A DNA stretch of 8,487 nucleotides from an uncultured Bacilli bacterium (lineage in GTDB: Bacteria; Bacillota_I; Bacilli_A; RF39; UBA660): positions 1 to 8,487 of the forward strand of contig CANQNA010000057.1 of NCBI GenBank assembly GCA_947625005.1. Direction: 5' to 3'. Below are positions 1 to 6,825 of the stretch, in pieces. Each line of letters begins with the position of its first letter. Within the stretch, counting starts at the first letter, position 1. Under the pieces are notes generated by a model, which was not told the origin of the DNA, did no database searches, and was given only the letters and a program-made list of their open reading frames with translations. The position numbers were made by a program, and so were the translations under genes.

Positions 1-138
1 TTAAATAACCAATTTTACAAAGAAGATAATGAAAAAGAACTAAAACAATATTTAAATGTTGATTTTAAAAATTCAATAAAAAATTTGAAAATTGAAAAGG
101 AAAAAGTAAATAAATTTTTAAATAAAAATATAAATTAA
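1..138 (+). CDS. C-terminal fragment of an unrecognised protein (5' end outside window)
   Basis: An open frame runs from the first base to a TAA at 136-138 and gives the last 45 residues of a protein that begins upstream. The tail is very rich in Lys and Asn and looks helical, with a charged KNLKIEKEKVNKFLNKN end. No catalytic motif lies in this fragment, so no function can be assigned. The closing helix loosely recalls the C-termini of some polysaccharide pyruvyl transferases and glycosyltransferases, but this is a weak impression. It sits 59 bases before the SDR gene in the same direction and is probably part of the same glycan operon. The bias against frameshifts and the clean stop make it likely to be a real gene end. 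Confidence 0.6.
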   Translation, partial: LNNQFYKEDNEKELKQYLNVDFKNSIKNLKIEKEKVNKFLNKNIN

Positions 139-180
139 AAAATTTATGAGTATTAATGAGTATAATAAAAAATTTTATTT

Positions 181-188
181 AAAGGAGG
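181..188 (+). promoter_or_regulatory. Strong Shine-Dalgarno of the SDR gene
   Basis: AAAGGAGG lies 9 nt before the ATG at 198. It decides the start: the usual SDR start would be Met36 (ATG at 303), just before the Rossmann strand, but no purine-rich site precedes that codon. The enzyme therefore carries an N-terminal extension. Confidence 0.8.
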
Positions 189-197
189 ATTATTATA

Positions 198-1049
198 ATG
201 AAAATAGGTACTTATTTAAAAAGAGGAGTCAAATATATTTTATATGATCATAAAGTTCCAAGTCCTATTTATGTAAAGCCTGGTTTAATTGAATCTAATT
301 CAATGTTTAAAGATAAAGTTGTATTAATTACTGGTGGTGGAAGTGGAATAGGACTTAGTATTGCTAAAAGATTTGTAGAACAAGATGCTAAAGTTATTAT
401 TACAGGTCGTTCTGAAGAAAAATTAAAAAAAGCAATAAAAGATATGAAAAATGTTATTTATATCGTTAATGATGTTCAAAAGATTCATGACCATGATAAA
501 TTATTGAATATTATTTATGAAAAATATGGCCATATTGATATTTTGATAAATAATGCTGGTATATCTAAACATGAAAAAGATTTTTTTACAGTAACTGAGA
601 AAGACTTTGATGATCAGTTTAATACTAATTTAAAAGGAGCTTATTTTTTAACTCAAAATTTTATAAAAAGAATTTTAAAACAAGATAATAAAGAATGTAA
701 TATTATTTTTATTACATCAGAACGAGGCGATCAGTGTGACTATTTACCTTATGGAATGACAAAGCATGCATTAAATTGTCTTATAGAAGGTTTATCATGT
801 AAATATATTAAAGATGGAATTAGAATTAATGGAATAGCACCAGGAGTTACTTCATCAGACATAACAGAAATTGATAAAAATGGTAATTTATATAGTGATA
901 TTCATATTAGTGGAAGGTTTTATACTCCCGAAGAAGTAGCAGAAATAACCCTATTTTTAGCTAGTGACTATGCAAAATGTATCTCAGGAGAAATTATTCA
1001 TTCTAATAATGGCAATCACTTAAATCCCCATTTTATAACAAGAAGATAA
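198..1049 (+). CDS. SDR-family NAD(P)-dependent oxidoreductase
   Basis: This 283-residue protein is a classical short-chain dehydrogenase/reductase, a cytosolic NAD(P)(H)-dependent enzyme that interconverts a carbonyl and an alcohol. Seen directly: the dinucleotide-binding TGGGSGIG at residues 45-52, NNAG at 118-121, Asn144 in the NTNLKG segment, a likely catalytic Ser174, and the YGMTK motif with Tyr185 and Lys189. Ser174 to Tyr185 is 11 residues, slightly shorter than usual. An extension of about 35 residues (YILYDHKVPSPIYVKP region) precedes the Rossmann fold and is unusual for a family of about 250 residues. The gene is followed after 29 nt by a ThDP enzyme in the same direction, so the two probably act in one pathway. 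A plausible role is to reduce a keto group made by the ThDP enzyme on a sugar or small precursor of the surface glycan; this is inference. The substrate cannot be read from sequence. Confidence 0.9.
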   Translation: MKIGTYLKRGVKYILYDHKVPSPIYVKPGLIESNSMFKDKVVLITGGGSGIGLSIAKRFVEQDAKVIITGRSEEKLKKAIKDMKNVIYIVNDVQKIHDHDKLLNIIYEKYGHIDILINNAGISKHEKDFFTVTEKDFDDQFNTNLKGAYFLTQNFIKRILKQDNKECNIIFITSERGDQCDYLPYGMTKHALNCLIEGLSCKYIKDGIRINGIAPGVTSSDITEIDKNGNLYSDIHISGRFYTPEEVAEITLFLASDYAKCISGEIIHSNNGNHLNPHFITRR

Positions 1050-1078
1050 TTAAAAAAATAATAGAAGAGGTGTAAAAA

Positions 1079-2821
1079 ATGAAAAATAAATATACAGATG
1101 AGATTAATTGTCAAATACTAATAAGTTTATTAAAAGCAAATAATATAAAAAGAATAATTGCTAGCCCAGGAACAACAAACATTAATTTTGTAGGAAGCAT
1201 TCAAAATGATGATTATTTTATAAAATATTCTTGCGTTGATGAACGTAGTGCAGCATATATGGCGTGTGGTTTAGCGGCAGAAAGTGGTGAACCAGTTGTT
1301 TTAGTTTGTACTGGAGCAACGGCTTCAAGAAATTATATACCTGGTTTAACTGAAGCATATTATAGAAAATTGCCAGTAATTGCAGTTACAGCAGCGCAAC
1401 ATTTTGGTAGAATTGGCCAAAATTGTCCCCAAGTTATTGATAGAAGTAGTGTATTAAATGATATAGTAAAATTAAGTGTTCAAGTTCCAACTGTTTATTC
1501 GGAAGAAGATAAATGGGATTGTAATGTCAAAATAAATAATGCCTTATTAGAATGCCGAAGAAATGGTGGAGGTCCTGTTCATATTAATATTGTTACAACT
1601 TATAGTGAAAACTTTAATGTTGATAAATTGCCTAATACGAGAGTCATCAAAAGAGTAGAATACTATGATAAATTACCTGAATTAGAAAATAAAAAAGTTG
1701 CGATTTTTGTAGGTAATCATCAAAAGTTTAGTAACCAATTAACTGAAGCAGTTGATTTATTTGTTGAAAAATATAACGCTGTAGTTCTTTGCGATCGAAC
1801 AAGCAATTATTTTGGAAAATATCGTATATTAGGAAATATTTTATGTGATCAAAAACAATATATCACTAATCTTAAATCCATGGATGTATTGATTGATTTA
1901 GGAAACGTTTCAGGAGCTTATTTAAGTCTTTCTCCTAAAGAAGTCTGGCGAGTAAATTTAGATGGTGAAATAAGAGATTATTCGAAAAAGACGACTTATG
2001 TTTTTCAAATGGAAGAATTAGATTTTTTTAAAAAATATAATAGTGCATCAAATGGTAATAATATTAGTTATTATAATGAATGGAAAAAAACTATAGATAT
2101 GATTAAAAACAAAATAGATGATGATAAATTGCCTTTTTCTAATATATGGATTGCTAAAAATACGATTAATTTATTTCCAGATGAAACAATCTTACATCTT
2201 GGAATATTAAACAGTTTAAGATCATGGAATTTTTTTGATACAGATAAAAGAATATATGGTTACTGTAATACAGGTGGTTTTGGAATTGATGGTTGTACAT
2301 CATCTTTAATAGGTGCATCTCTTGCTAATCCTAATAAGACATTTTATGGAATAATAGGTGATTTATCTTTCTTTTATGATATGAATTCTTTAGGAAATAA
2401 AAATGTTCAAAATAATATAAGACTAATGATTATAAATAATGGCTGTGGTACAGAATTTCACAATTACAATCATCCAGGTTCAAGATGCTTTGGCGATGAT
2501 GTTGGTAAATTTATTGCGGCTGATGGTCATTTTGGCAATAAATCAAAAACTCTTTTAAAGTATTATGTGGAAGCTTTAGGATATAAATACATGTCGGCTT
2601 CTAATAAAGAAGAATATTTAAATAATGTAAAAGATTTTGTTTTTGAAAAATCACATAAATCAATTATTTTTGAAATATTTACAAATGCTAATGATGAAAG
2701 TGATGCTATTAAATTAATTCATAATATAGAAAAACAAAATACAGCACTTGCTAAGAATGCAATAAAAAAAGTATTAGGCCCCGAAAAAACAGAAAAACTA
2801 AAGAAAATATTGAAAAAGTAA
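1079..2821 (+). CDS. MenD-like thiamine-diphosphate-dependent enzyme in a glycan cluster
   Basis: This 580-residue protein has the full PYR-TH3-PP layout of ThDP enzymes. The PYR domain (about 8-175) shows SPGTTN at 29-34, the cofactor-activating Glu55 in DERSAAYMACGLA, and a CTGATASRNYIPGLTEAYY stretch typical of MenD. The PP domain (about 350-540) shows GFGIDG at 400-405 and the metal/ThDP motif GDLSFFYDMNS (427-437) ending in NN at 453-454. Family knowledge: MenD decarboxylates 2-oxoglutarate and adds the acyl anion to isochorismate. This protein keeps the fold but lacks the arginines of MenD's SPGSRS and NRGASGIDG motifs (SPGTTN and NTGGFGIDG here), and no menaquinone genes are nearby. 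It probably decarboxylates a 2-oxo acid and transfers the acyl unit to a glycan precursor, working with the SDR 29 nt upstream; that is inference. GAGGTG at 1067-1072 is the ribosome site. Confidence 0.88.
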   Translation: MKNKYTDEINCQILISLLKANNIKRIIASPGTTNINFVGSIQNDDYFIKYSCVDERSAAYMACGLAAESGEPVVLVCTGATASRNYIPGLTEAYYRKLPVIAVTAAQHFGRIGQNCPQVIDRSSVLNDIVKLSVQVPTVYSEEDKWDCNVKINNALLECRRNGGGPVHINIVTTYSENFNVDKLPNTRVIKRVEYYDKLPELENKKVAIFVGNHQKFSNQLTEAVDLFVEKYNAVVLCDRTSNYFGKYRILGNILCDQKQYITNLKSMDVLIDLGNVSGAYLSLSPKEVWRVNLDGEIRDYSKKTTYVFQMEELDFFKKYNSASNGNNISYYNEWKKTIDMIKNKIDDDKLPFSNIWIAKNTINLFPDETILHLGILNSLRSWNFFDTDKRIYGYCNTGGFGIDGCTSSLIGASLANPNKTFYGIIGDLSFFYDMNSLGNKNVQNNIRLMIINNGCGTEFHNYNHPGSRCFGDDVGKFIAADGHFGNKSKTLLKYYVEALGYKYMSASNKEEYLNNVKDFVFEKSHKSIIFEIFTNANDESDAIKLIHNIEKQNTALAKNAIKKVLGPEKTEKLKKILKK

Positions 2822-2830
2822 GTGATAATT

Positions 2831-3794
2831 ATGAATAAAAAAATTCAAATATTGAGAGCACTTGCTATAATTAGTGTTGTAATTACCCACACCTGGGAGG
2901 GGGGGTACATTAAGTGTTGAACAAGGAACAATTGTCAGAGCCATTGTAAATTTTTCAGTTCCATTGTTTATATTTCTTTCGGGATATCTTACTAAAGATA
3001 ATATAATTGATTACAAATCTTTTGCAATTAAAAGAATAAAACGTGTTTTAATACCATACGTTTTATGGACGATTTTTTATAGTATTGCTTTTAAAGAATT
3101 TAATATAATAGAAAATTTATTACTAGCTAAGACACCTGATATTTTTTATTACATTATAGTATATATAGAGTTTGTAATTATAACACCTCTTATTTTAAAA
3201 TTAGCAAAATCAAAATATAGATGGACTGGTTATTTAATAACACCATTAGTACTTATTTTACTACGTTATATACCATTTATATTTGAAATTAATATTTCTA
3301 ATCAATTAATTAGACTTAATTGTTTAATTTGGTTTATATTTTACTATTTAGGAATTGTTTTAAGAAATGGCTATTTAAAATTAAAATTGTCAAATAAAAA
3401 GTGTATATTATATCTTATATTTTCATTAGCATTATCAATATTCGAAGGATTTATTTGGTTAAAACTATTCTCTAATGAGAACTGGGGGACTACAGCATTA
3501 AAACTAAGTTCAACTTTATATTCCGCAGTAGTCTGTTTTATAGCTTATGAGTATATTAAAAAAGGTGATATTATAAAAGAAAATTTATTTCAAAAAATTA
3601 TGATTAACATTGGAAATTGTTCATTTGGTATATATTTATGTCATTTTGCAGTTAAAGCAGTATTATCAAAATTACCAATACCAATACGTATATTTCCATT
3701 GTATTCAATAACTGTGTTAATTTTATCATTATATTTCGTTATGATAACTAGTAAAATTTTAGGGCAAAAAATTAGTAAATATGTAATATTGTAA
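2831..3794 (+). pseudogene. Acyltransferase family 3 (O-acyltransferase), frameshifted at a poly-G tract; possibly phase-OFF
   Basis: A gene starting at ATG 2831, 9 nt after the ThDP gene, encodes a membrane acyltransferase of the Acyl_transf_3 family, but its frame breaks at a run of seven G (2899-2905). As read it stops at TGA 2918-2920 after 29 residues. With one G fewer (or two more) the frame joins the long downstream frame and gives an uninterrupted protein of 320 residues. The first part holds the TM1 signature R-x10-H (Arg9, His20), which in OafA-type enzymes carries the essential His. The downstream part gives NFSVPLFIFLSGYLTK (about 40-55), many hydrophobic segments, and SFGIYLCH (264-271), all family hallmarks. 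The expected job is acetylation (or other acylation) of a polysaccharide or its lipid-linked unit at the membrane. The downstream frame alone can be opened at TTG 2964, but this is an internal Leu of the full protein and not a credible start. A sequencing error is the main alternative to a true switch. Confidence 0.82.
2899..2905 (+). repeat. Poly-G tract (7 G), putative slipped-strand switch
   Basis: Seven consecutive G lie at codons 23-25 of the acyltransferase and follow GGGA, so ten of the eleven bases at 2895-2905 are G. In DNA this AT-rich such a run stands out. It is exactly where the frame breaks; six or nine G would restore the protein. Polymerase slippage at such tracts is a known phase-variation mechanism for surface glycan enzymes, for example in Campylobacter and Helicobacter. 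Confidence 0.7.
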
Positions 3795-3828
3795 ATATAA
3801 ATTTTATTTATGAAGGGAGAAAGAAAAG

Positions 3829-5040
3829 ATGTTTGTAGTAAAAAATATGCGAAAAGAAAGTAAAAAAGGTTGGACATATTTAATATGTGATTTTGAAGTA
3901 AATGAAATAAAAAGTCCTTTTGAAGAAAAAACAATGTGGATTGCTGTTGAAGATAAAAATGAAGATATGCTAACAGATGATGTTTATGATGCATTTGTTT
4001 TAGTTCCACTATATTTAGGAATGCATTATCATCAAGATGTACATATTAAAGGTGAAATATCTCCTCGTTTATATCATAATATAACGCATTATTTAATGAC
4101 AATATTTGATAATTTTTCTGATTATACTCAAAAAATTAAATTTACTGTAGATGGTTTTAAAATTGCAAAAAAAAGGCCAGTTGATTTAGTTGGAACTGGT
4201 ATTTCATGTGGCGTAGATTCTTTAACAACAATATATGATAATTATATTGAACCAATTGACGAAAGTTTAAAAATAAATAGTTTATTTTTAACAAATTGTG
4301 GAACACATGGTGATTATGAAAATCCTGAAACTAGAGAAATTTGGCTAAGTAGAGCAAAAATGAATCAAAAAGCCGCGGATGAACTTAATTTGCCTACTTA
4401 TTTAATTGATTCAAATTTGCATGCATATACACACAAAATAGGTGAAGAAAGAATTGGATTTTTAGCTTTATATTCATGCTTTATATGTATGCAAAGATAT
4501 GTTAAAAGATATCTTACAGCGAGTGGGTTCTCATATGATGAAATACTACATTTTTCTGATAATGCCAGGGATTTTGATTTAGCATCTTATTCAGAAAGTT
4601 ATATGGTTCCTTTAATCACTACAGAAAGATTTGAACTGGTTATTGATGGATGTCAATATACAAGATCGGAAAAGGTTGAAAAAATAAGTGACTGGAAAAT
4701 TGCTCAAAAGTATTTAAATGTTTGCTTAGACCCAAAAGTTGATGATGCTCATAATTGTTCAGGCTGTCAAAAGTGTATAAGGACTTTAATAGTATTAGAA
4801 ACTATAGGAAAAATTGATAAATTTAAAAATGTATTTGATATAGATAAATATCAAAAGAAAAAAAAATTTTATGAATATAAATATCTTAATTATTATGGAA
4901 AAGATCCAATGAGTACTTCCTTAATTAATTATATAAAAGAAAAAGGATATAGGTTACCAAGTAAATTTTTAATACATGAAAAATTTTTCGTGTATAGAGC
5001 AATAAGAAAGTTAAAAAATATTTTTAATATAAATAATTAA
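3829..5040 (+). CDS. QueC-like PP-loop ATPase with Cys4 metal site, glycan-cluster associated
   Basis: This 403-residue protein appears to belong to the adenine-nucleotide alpha-hydrolase (PP-loop) group. The PP-loop is GISCGVDS at residues 124-131 (the SGGxDS motif with Cys127 for Gly), followed by a strand with LFLTNCGTHGD (152-162). Near the end four cysteines (Cys299, Cys310, Cys313, Cys316, pattern C-x10-C-x2-C-x2-C, then IRTL) match the zinc site of QueC. Family knowledge: these enzymes adenylate a carboxylate, amide or base and release pyrophosphate; QueC makes an amide and then a nitrile with ammonia. Unlike QueC, about 115 residues precede the PP-loop and about 85 follow the Cys cluster, and no queuosine genes are present. 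Set between an acyltransferase and a flippase, it may install an amide or similar group on a glycan component (inference). It is not the WbpG/PseA sugar amidotransferase type as far as can be judged. AGGGAG at 3814-3819 sits 9 nt before the ATG. Confidence 0.75.
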   Translation: MFVVKNMRKESKKGWTYLICDFEVNEIKSPFEEKTMWIAVEDKNEDMLTDDVYDAFVLVPLYLGMHYHQDVHIKGEISPRLYHNITHYLMTIFDNFSDYTQKIKFTVDGFKIAKKRPVDLVGTGISCGVDSLTTIYDNYIEPIDESLKINSLFLTNCGTHGDYENPETREIWLSRAKMNQKAADELNLPTYLIDSNLHAYTHKIGEERIGFLALYSCFICMQRYVKRYLTASGFSYDEILHFSDNARDFDLASYSESYMVPLITTERFELVIDGCQYTRSEKVEKISDWKIAQKYLNVCLDPKVDDAHNCSGCQKCIRTLIVLETIGKIDKFKNVFDIDKYQKKKKFYEYKYLNYYGKDPMSTSLINYIKEKGYRLPSKFLIHEKFFVYRAIRKLKNIFNINN

Positions 5041-5099
5041 TAAATTTATGAACTTAAAAATAATATAAACATAATGAATGTGAAATGAGAAGATAAAAT

Positions 5100-6629
5100 A
5101 TGAAAGAATCAAGAACTAAAAACTCTGCAAGAAATGCTAGTGTTGCAATAATAACAAAGATAATATATATTATAATGAATTTTATATGCCGAACTTTTTT
5201 TATCAAATTATTAGGTTCGGAATATCTTGGAATTAATGGCTTATTTACAAATATTTTAACTATGTTATCATTTGCTGAACTTGGAATTGGAACTGCAATA
5301 ATATATAAAATGTATAAACCTATAGCAGATGATGACCATGAAAGGATAAAAACATTATTACATTTTTATAAAAAAACTTATGCTATAATAGGAATAGTTA
5401 TTTTAATAATAGGTTTATCTATAATTCCATTTTTAAATAATTTTATTAAAGAAGTTCCAAATATTAAAGAAAATTTAATAGTTATTTATATTTTATTTTT
5501 ATCAAATACTTCTATTTCTTATTTTTTCGCATACAAAAAATCTATAATTACTGGATATCAAAAAGAATATATTTTAAATATTATTACTTTAATTGTTACA
5601 ATTATTTTAGATATAGTTCAAATAATATTTTTATATTTAACTCATGATTACATAATATATTTATTATTACAAATTTTGGCAACAATTATAGAAAATGTTA
5701 TAGCATCTATTAAAGCCAATAAATTATATCCTTATATAAAAGATAAAGAATATAAAAAATTAGCTAAGGATGAGCAAAAGAGTATTTTTAAAGATGTAAA
5801 ATCTTTATTCTTTTATCAAGTAGGATATGTTTTAGCTAATGGAACAGATAATATAATAATATCAAAGTTTTTAGGAGTTGTTTCAGTTGGCTTATTATCA
5901 AATTATACTATCATAACATCAGCAATAAATAATTTGCTTAATTCGGTTTTTAGAGGAATTACAGCAAGCATTGGAAATTTAAATACTGTAAAAGAAAAAG
6001 AAAAAAAAGAAAATGTTTTTTATCAAATTATGTTTATTTTATTTGTAGTATATGGTTATGTTTCAATAGCTATGGCTTTACTTTTAAATAAATTTATAAC
6101 TATTTGGTTAGGAAAAAATTATTTATTAGGAATTAATATAAGTTTAGCTTTGGGTTTTAATTTCTATATAGATGGCATGAGATATGTCAATTATACTTAT
6201 AGAAATACTTTAGGCTTATTTAAAAAAGGAAGTTTTGTACCAATTACCACTTCAATAATAAATGTAATTTTATCTATAATATTAGTGCAATATTATGGAA
6301 TGTTTGGGGTTTTAATTGCAACAGGAATAACAAAATTATTAATTTTAACTATTTATGAACCTTATTGTATTCATAAGTATGCTTTTAATACTTCACCTTT
6401 AAAATATTATAAATCATATATGTATTATTTAATAATAACAATCTTAGCTTTTTTGATATGTTTATTTATTATAAACTTGATATCATTAAATGGAATATTA
6501 GGTTTCATAATTGATGGTTTAATAATAACTATAGTTGTAACAATAATATTTACTATATCAACTTTTAGAACAGAACAATTTAAAGAAGTAAAAAAGAAAA
6601 GTTTAATGATATTAAAAAAACAATTATAA
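5100..6629 (+). CDS. Wzx-type polysaccharide flippase (MOP superfamily)
   Basis: This 509-residue integral membrane protein has about 14 hydrophobic segments, near residues 13-35, 45-70, 92-115, 123-145, 155-180, 184-205, 234-255, 260-288, 305-330, 343-365, 376-397, 401-420, 436-461 and 464-487. The opening, with a basic N-terminus, FICRTFFIKLLGSEYLGING and FAELGIGTAIIY, is typical of Bacillota Wzx/RfbX proteins, as are GMFGVLIATGITKL (400-413) in the second half and the length. The expected role is to flip an undecaprenyl-diphosphate-linked repeat unit across the cytoplasmic membrane for the Wzy-dependent pathway. A modest ribosome site (GAGAAG, 5087-5092) precedes the ATG by 7 nt. It is the last gene of the glycan operon here, after which gene content and regulation change. 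Substrate specificity cannot be deduced. Confidence 0.92.
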   Translation: MKESRTKNSARNASVAIITKIIYIIMNFICRTFFIKLLGSEYLGINGLFTNILTMLSFAELGIGTAIIYKMYKPIADDDHERIKTLLHFYKKTYAIIGIVILIIGLSIIPFLNNFIKEVPNIKENLIVIYILFLSNTSISYFFAYKKSIITGYQKEYILNIITLIVTIILDIVQIIFLYLTHDYIIYLLLQILATIIENVIASIKANKLYPYIKDKEYKKLAKDEQKSIFKDVKSLFFYQVGYVLANGTDNIIISKFLGVVSVGLLSNYTIITSAINNLLNSVFRGITASIGNLNTVKEKEKKENVFYQIMFILFVVYGYVSIAMALLLNKFITIWLGKNYLLGINISLALGFNFYIDGMRYVNYTYRNTLGLFKKGSFVPITTSIINVILSIILVQYYGMFGVLIATGITKLLILTIYEPYCIHKYAFNTSPLKYYKSYMYYLIITILAFLICLFIINLISLNGILGFIIDGLIITIVVTIIFTISTFRTEQFKEVKKKSLMILKKQL

Positions 6630-6638
6630 CTTTAAAGT

Positions 6639-6668
6639 TAAGAAATTTAAAAATATTTAAGTTTCTTA
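6639..6668 (+). terminator. Weak AT-rich hairpin after the flippase gene (possible terminator)
   Basis: Arms 6639-6651 and 6656-6668 pair over 13 positions with a 4-nt loop (AATA), starting 9 nt after the flippase stop. Only one pair is G-C and one is G.U, the rest A-T, and there is no clean U-tract directly behind it (a short T-run follows at 6675-6679). It is the only candidate for ending the glycan operon, but it may be a chance product of base composition. Confidence 0.3.
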
Positions 6669-6743
6669 TACAAATTTTTATAGAATAATTTTAGCCAAGG
6701 ATTATGAGCCTATTGTATGTCTTCCATTTGTTTCTTAAAACGA

Positions 6744-6773
6744 CAAGTTTTGGAAAAATATTTCCAAAACTTG
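6744..6773 (+). promoter_or_regulatory. 13-bp perfect inverted repeat overlapping a -35 box (putative operator)
   Basis: CAAGTTTTGGAAA (6744-6756) is repeated in exact inverted form at 6761-6773 around a 4-nt centre, AATA. The last three bases of the right arm are the TTG of the -35 hexamer of the ATPase promoter, so a protein bound here should block RNA polymerase. No T-run follows, which argues against a terminator. The regulator is unknown. Confidence 0.65.
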
Positions 6774-6799
6774 ACTGTTCATTAATTTTATAGTACAAT
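6771..6799 (+). promoter_or_regulatory. Sigma-A-type promoter of the first ATPase gene
   Basis: TTGACT (6771-6776) and TACAAT (6794-6799) are separated by exactly 17 nt, each one base from consensus. Transcription would begin near 6806, leaving a leader of about 20 nt with the AAGGAG ribosome site at 6811-6816. The gene is thus transcribed independently of the glycan operon. Confidence 0.85.
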
Positions 6800-6825
6800 T
6801 AGAAACAGATAAGGAGAAAACTAGT

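Noticed and set aside
161..166. TATAAT before the SDR gene as a promoter
   Set aside because: No -35-like hexamer lies 16-18 nt upstream and the spacing for an extended -10 is off by one; chance is likely in such DNA.
2831..2920. TGA read as Trp (Mollicutes code) to explain the broken acyltransferase
   Set aside because: The frame after TGA 2918-2920 still does not match the family; only a frame change at the G-run does. Trp is TGG throughout the other genes.
2964..3794. Short acyltransferase starting at TTG 2964
   Set aside because: TTG 2964 is an internal Leu of the family's VPLFIFLSGYL segment, with no ribosome site; the true start is ATG 2831 before the frameshift.
3641..4009. Open frame of 122 codons on the - strand
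   Set aside because: It overlaps the end of the acyltransferase and the start of the PP-loop gene, has no ribosome site, and reads as low-complexity Leu/Phe-rich antisense of AT-rich coding DNA.
4858..4866. Run of nine A in the PP-loop gene as a second slippage switch
   Set aside because: The frame is intact (Lys codons) and A-runs of this size are expected in this base composition.
6684..6743. Possible remnant coding segment on the - strand in the flippase-ATPase gap
   Set aside because: Only short pieces broken by stops; no recognisable protein or transposase end could be supported.
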